Source: an uncultured cyanobacterium (GTDB lineage Bacteria; Cyanobacteriota; Cyanobacteriia; Phormidesmidales; Phormidesmidaceae). Taken from it: a stretch of DNA of 7,213 bases. The translations under genes and the position numbers were made by a program. Where the stretch lies: NCBI GenBank assembly GCA_938029995.1, contig CALHGI010000334.1, positions 1 to 7,213 of the forward strand, written 5' to 3'. The notes below the pieces were generated by a model. That model did no database searches and was not told where the DNA came from. It saw only the letters and a program-made list of their open reading frames with translations. Every line of letters starts with the position of its first letter. The first letter of the stretch is position 1. Shown piece by piece: positions 4,432 through 7,213 of the stretch.

Positions 4432-6624
4432 TTATTTACCGAGATCTTTCAGATCGTCAGCAATATCAGAGGCTTTGTCCTTCACGCTACCAGCTTGGTC
4501 ACCCGCCTGGTTTACTCCATCGCGTACACGTTGCCAAAGGGACTTAGACGATCCCTGGGCTGAGCCAGCAGCATTTTTGACTGCATTGCCAGCGCCATCG
4601 GCCATGCCGCCCAGTTTGCCGGTCACAGTGTTAGCACCACCTTGGACAGTATCGCCAACATTGCCTAGACCACTTTTGATGCCATCGCCAACACCACCAA
4701 TGCCGCCCTGGACAGTATTGCCAGCCTTACCCAGGCCGCCTGATAGACCATCAACACCCTGCTGGGCTGTGCCTTTCAAGTTACCCAAACCGCCCTTAGC
4801 GGCGTCGCCGACATTGCCTAAGCCATCTTTCAGGTTGCCAATGCCACCTTTAGCGGCGTCGCCGACATTGCCGAGACCCCCGGCAACCCCATCAACACCT
4901 TGTTGAGCGGCACCTTTGATGTTGCCTAGACCGCCTTTGGCGGCATCGCCAGCATTGCCTAGACCGCTTTGCAGGTTGCCAAGGCCGCCCTTCGCTGCGT
5001 TGCCAACGTTACCGATGCCTCCAGCAACCCCATCAACACCTTGTTGAGCGGCACCTTTGATGTTGCCTAGACCGCCTTTGGCGGCGTCACCGACATTGCC
5101 GAGGCCGCCTTTAATGCCACCGATGCCACTTTTCGCTGCATCACCAACATTGCCGAGGCCGCCTTTAGCCATGTCGCCAACGTTGCCTAAGCCACCTTTG
5201 GCCGCATTGCCGACATTACCGAGGCCACCTTTGACGTTACCGAGACCGCCCTTGGCTGCATCACCGACATTGCCTAGACCGCCTTTAATGGAGCCTAGAC
5301 CGCTTTTGGCAACGTTGCCGCCCTGCTTTGTGGTGGCCCAAGCAGCACCACCAACGGCTGCTGCCCCTGCTGCTGCCCCTGCGCCAGCTTTGCCAATGCC
5401 TGATACGCCAACGCCTGGAGCGTTAGCGGTATGGGTGGCATTGGCCATTCTGTTATTTTTATTTTTGCGACGAGAGCCCCAAGCTACTAGGCCAAAGCAG
5501 GCGGCTGGGACGAGCAGTAACCACCAAAGATTGGCCCGGGTTTGCGCCCTAGGGTTGCGATCGCTCACTGCATTGTCAGCAGCATCAGTCACCTGGTTCG
5601 CTGCGTCACCAGCGGCCCCGGCGGCCCCTTCAACCGCATTGCCCGCAGCATCCACAGCCCCTTCAACCGCATTGCCAGCAGCCCCGGCAGCTCCTTCAAC
5701 TGCATTTCCAGCAGCATCAGCGGCACCCTTGACCGTGTTGCCCGCAGCACTGACCACACCTGCCAGCGGGTTAGCCGACTTGAGGGCCGATTGTCCTGGC
5801 GCACCAGCTGCATATCCTAAAAAGGCTGCAACCGCAGGGGATGGTTCACCGCTATAAACCAAGGAGAAAGGCTGAGAAAAGGGATAGCGGGCATCACTGG
5901 GCAATGTCTTATGCATGGACAATGTCCGTACGCCAGACAGATCGCCCACTTCATCCACGAGGACATACCCAATGCCGTCATTGCCCAGGGCCTGAGCAAC
6001 ATCAGCTGGACTATCAGTATCTAGCTGATCAGCGTTTGCACCGGTGGCAAAGGTAGCAGCCTTAAACACAGGGTAAGGAGCCAAAGCTAGGCGGGTATCA
6101 CTGGTGTCAGGGCGGTCCACTAGACGAATAGGGGCACTGGGTCCACCGACTTCAGACCAATTGGTAATTTCACCCCGGAAAATTTTGGCAAACTCTTCAC
6201 TGGTCAAGCTGCCACTAAATGGATTGTTAGCACCTACAATGATGGCGATTTTAGTCCGCTGAACATCAACTGCAGAAAGACCCTGATTAGTTTCAGCATC
6301 GCTTAGGGGGCGGCTAATAGCTGCTACATCCGCATTTCCATCTAACAAAGACTGGATTGCTTGATCGGCACCGACTGCGTCAACAGTCACTTCAGCGCCG
6401 TTAAACTTACCTTCAAAACTGGTTTTGAGGGCATCACTGATCACATTCATGGCATCGGAGCCACTACTGACTTTGACGCTCGTATCACTGGAGACGGCCA
6501 CTGGCACTTCAAATGCAGTAGGAGCTGCAACGGCCTGAAAACCAGAAAAAGGCTGATAGGGCGCAACAACTGTTAGGAGTGCAACCGTAGCGGCTAACGA
6601 AAAGGTAGAGCGGGGCCTAAGCAT
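4432..6624 (-). CDS. PstS-like binding domain fused through a membrane helix to a Gly-rich repeat array
   Basis: A 730-residue protein of unknown function. In order: signal peptide (1-34, ending AVAA); a PstS-type periplasmic substrate-binding domain (about 48-272) with SSGS (53-56), GNADVAAISRPLS (96-108) and FRGEITNWSEVGGP (149-162); six Ala-rich 11-residue repeats (290-355); a transmembrane helix (about 366-382) followed by SRRKNKNNR; an Ala/Gly-rich stretch (412-429); a 228-residue repeat array (442-669); and a charged tail rich in Asp and Lys. Ordinary PstS is 300-370 residues and soluble or lipid-anchored, so everything after 280 is extra. No pstC/A/B or sphR genes lie in the window. 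The positive-inside rule puts the binding domain outside and the array in the cytoplasm, unless 412-429 is a second membrane segment. The ligand-site motif is altered (R171-x3-S-D-T in place of R-x3-S-G-T), so phosphate binding is not assured. ATG start with GAGG 8 bases upstream. Confidence 0.88.
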   Translation of the reverse strand: MLRPRSTFSLAATVALLTVVAPYQPFSGFQAVAAPTAFEVPVAVSSDTSVKVSSGSDAMNVISDALKTSFEGKFNGAEVTVDAVGADQAIQSLLDGNADVAAISRPLSDAETNQGLSAVDVQRTKIAIIVGANNPFSGSLTSEEFAKIFRGEITNWSEVGGPSAPIRLVDRPDTSDTRLALAPYPVFKAATFATGANADQLDTDSPADVAQALGNDGIGYVLVDEVGDLSGVRTLSMHKTLPSDARYPFSQPFSLVYSGEPSPAVAAFLGYAAGAPGQSALKSANPLAGVVSAAGNTVKGAADAAGNAVEGAAGAAGNAVEGAVDAAGNAVEGAAGAAGDAANQVTDAADNAVSDRNPRAQTRANLWWLLLVPAACFGLVAWGSRRKNKNNRMANATHTANAPGVGVSGIGKAGAGAAAGAAAVGGAAWATTKQGGNVAKSGLGSIKGGLGNVGDAAKGGLGNVKGGLGNVGNAAKGGLGNVGDMAKGGLGNVGDAAKSGIGGIKGGLGNVGDAAKGGLGNIKGAAQQGVDGVAGGIGNVGNAAKGGLGNLQSGLGNAGDAAKGGLGNIKGAAQQGVDGVAGGLGNVGDAAKGGIGNLKDGLGNVGDAAKGGLGNLKGTAQQGVDGLSGGLGKAGNTVQGGIGGVGDGIKSGLGNVGDTVQGGANTVTGKLGGMADGAGNAVKNAAGSAQGSSKSLWQRVRDGVNQAGDQAGSVKDKASDIADDLKDLGK
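4618..5301 (-). repeat. Coding array of 7-, 11- and 18-residue units
   Basis: Residues 442-669 of the large protein divide without remainder into 21 units, nearly all beginning G-[LI]-G. There are twelve 11-residue units (type GLGNVGDAAKG), six 7-residue units (type GLGNVKG) and three 18-residue units (type GLGNIKGAAQQGVDGVAG). The 18-residue unit is a 7-unit plus an 11-unit. Residues 518-564 and 565-611 are a higher-order 47-residue repeat (18+11+7+11). A third, diverged copy from 612 has 18+11+11+11. Confidence 0.9.
4883..5085. repeat. 62-bp exact direct repeat with a 141-bp period
   Basis: Positions 4883-4944 and 5024-5085 are identical over 62 bases, including third codon positions. The offset of 141 bases equals the 47-residue higher-order repeat of the encoded array. 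Identity at silent sites points to a recent duplication or gene conversion, and to a site prone to slippage and misassembly. Confidence 0.9.
5557..5564. repeat. HIP1 palindrome GCGATCGC
   Basis: Second exact HIP1 octamer of the window, at the end of the Ala-rich repeats in the large gene. Confidence 0.8.
5560..5757 (-). repeat. Six Ala-rich 11-residue repeats before the membrane helix
   Basis: Residues 290-355 are six consecutive 11-mers: VVSAAGNTVKG, AADAAGNAVEG, AAGAAGNAVEG, AVDAAGNAVEG, AAGAAGDAANQ and VTDAADNAVSD, giving a 33-base period in the DNA. They are acidic, unlike the Lys-bearing repeats beyond the membrane helix. They probably form a helical stalk between the binding domain and the membrane; this is inference. 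Confidence 0.85.
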
Positions 6625-6632
6625 ATCTAAAA

Positions 6633-6636
6633 CCTC
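6633..6636 (-). promoter_or_regulatory. Ribosome binding site of the large gene
   Basis: GAGG on the minus strand, 8 bases before the ATG at 6624. It supports the chosen start, which also gives a complete signal peptide. Confidence 0.6.
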
Positions 6637-6673
6637 GTATCAACAGAACTTCTGAAAATCAAAACCGGCTAGG

Positions 6674-6691
6674 GAAAGTAACGAAAGTTAC
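6674..6691. promoter_or_regulatory. Tandem 9-bp repeat in the large gene's leader
   Basis: On the minus strand GTAACTTTC is followed directly by GTTACTTTC, with one mismatch. The same bases on the + strand can also fold as GTAAC-GAAA-GTTAC, a 5-bp stem with a GNRA-type loop. It lies 50-67 bases before the start codon. A regulator site is possible. The 9-base period does not fit the 11-base period of the cyanobacterial Pho box. Confidence 0.35.
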
Positions 6692-6719
6692 ACAATCCTC
6701 GGACTAGAATTCAATCATG

Positions 6720-6773
6720 ATCTTATCGCTGGAGGAAAATAAATCAATATAAGATGTCCGTACAAACTTACAA
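6720..6773 (-). promoter_or_regulatory. Candidate promoters of the large gene
   Basis: Two overlapping sigma70-like pairs on the minus strand: TTGTAA (6773-6768), 16 bases, TATATT (6751-6746); and TTGATT (6747-6742), 16 bases, TAAGAT (6725-6720). Either would give a leader of roughly 90-115 bases. These are consensus matches by eye only; AT-rich spacer DNA gives such matches by chance. Confidence 0.3.
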
Positions 6774-7213
6774 ATATCGCTATATGGTCAAGATTTGAGC
6801 CAGAATGCTTAGTTTTTGGTCGTATTTGAGGTGCTGAAATCGCAATCAAACTATAAGTAACTTAGTGTTGAATCGCTTCTGGAAGCCCCAGGCTGTCGCT
6901 CTATCCCTAAGTTTGTCGGGCTAGGGCAATAGGTGCCCAGTGCTTGGGAAGTTTAAAAGTTTGTGTAGCTTTGTCTGATGTCCGGGCTGATCCATAGGAA
7001 TCTGAGGCTGGTCAATCTATTTTGTTCATCGGTTTACGTATGTTGGTCAAACCATAGGTGTCGAAACAACTCAAAATTCTTTCAGGCATACACTGCTTAG
7101 AAAGTAGGTCCGGCTCTATAGTGGTTTATGCTCTTCGGTGACACATTAGGTCAGGGTTTTGTCCGCAGTTGAGGGCGATTCAGAAGCACTCCTAGAACAG
7201 TCAAATAATGGAT

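Larger units (their letters stand above)
6625..7213. other. 589-base region without a convincing gene
   Basis: All frames are broken by frequent stops and no segment shows recognisable protein motifs. The part next to 6624 is the leader of the large gene, with a ribosome site at 6633-6636, a tandem 9-bp repeat at 6674-6691 and promoter-like boxes at 6720-6773. From about 6800 to 7213 I see nothing specific beyond GGGCA/TGCCC arms around ATAGG near 6920-6940. A gene starting past the right edge could use part of this region. Confidence 0.5.

Noticed and set aside
4403..4906. Plus-strand open frame giving a Pro-rich repeated protein
   Set aside because: It is the antisense reading of the Gly-rich array. 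GC-biased repeats with GGN codons read as Pro (NCC) on the other strand and stay open without selection. No ribosome site or signal supports it.
4618..5301. Regular DNA repeats suggesting a CRISPR array
   Set aside because: The repeats are coding, in multiples of three, vary in length and have no unique spacers.
5057..5857. Plus-strand 266-codon open frame with PRPPLAASPTL-like repeats
   Set aside because: Also antisense to the array, the membrane helix and the Ala-rich repeats. The minus frame has a signal peptide, a known domain, a ribosome site and regular residue periodicity, so it is the real one.
6660..6790. Cyanobacterial Pho box upstream of the PstS-like gene
   Set aside because: I looked for 8-base CTTAACCT-type repeats spaced every 11 bases and found only a 9-base tandem repeat with a different core, so phosphate control is not supported by the sequence.

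Overview
The window looks like chromosomal DNA from a cyanobacterium. Support comes from two copies of the HIP1 octamer GCGATCGC (1124-1131 and 5557-5564), moderate GC content, and genes of cyanobacterial type: a GAF-GGDEF protein, a short TilS, and an exported TPR protein. I cannot name the species from sequence alone.

Layout. The left edge (1-458, + strand) is the C-terminal part of triosephosphate isomerase, with both catalytic residues inside the window. It converges on a minus-strand GAF-GGDEF diguanylate cyclase (484-1863), and a strong hairpin sits at the junction. A 677-base spacer (1864-2540) follows. It holds a perfect 10-bp inverted repeat just upstream of the cyclase start and, on the + strand, what I read as the frameshifted remains of a hexapeptide-repeat acetyltransferase (about 2042-2313). 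The rest of the window is three minus-strand genes in the order substrate-binding/repeat protein (6624-4432), tilS (4379-3396) and TPR protein (3329-2541). The spacers are 52 and 66 bases, so co-transcription is possible. The last 589 bases (6625-7213) contain no convincing gene; they hold the leader and probable promoter region of the large gene.

The most unusual object is the 730-residue protein at 4432-6624. It joins an exported PstS-like substrate-binding domain, six 11-residue Ala-rich repeats, one clear transmembrane helix with a basic flank, and a 228-residue Gly-rich array. The array is built only from units of 7, 11 and 18 residues, and these lengths keep one hydrophobic stripe in register from end to end. 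Topology rules suggest the array is cytoplasmic while the binding domain is outside. That would make it a receptor-like or scaffold-like protein rather than a simple transporter component, but its function is unknown.

The genes do not form one obvious pathway. tpiA is central carbon metabolism, the cyclase is second-messenger signalling, tilS is essential tRNA modification, and the TPR protein is a likely exported or lumenal scaffold. I found no defence system, intact mobile element, CRISPR array or RNA gene.
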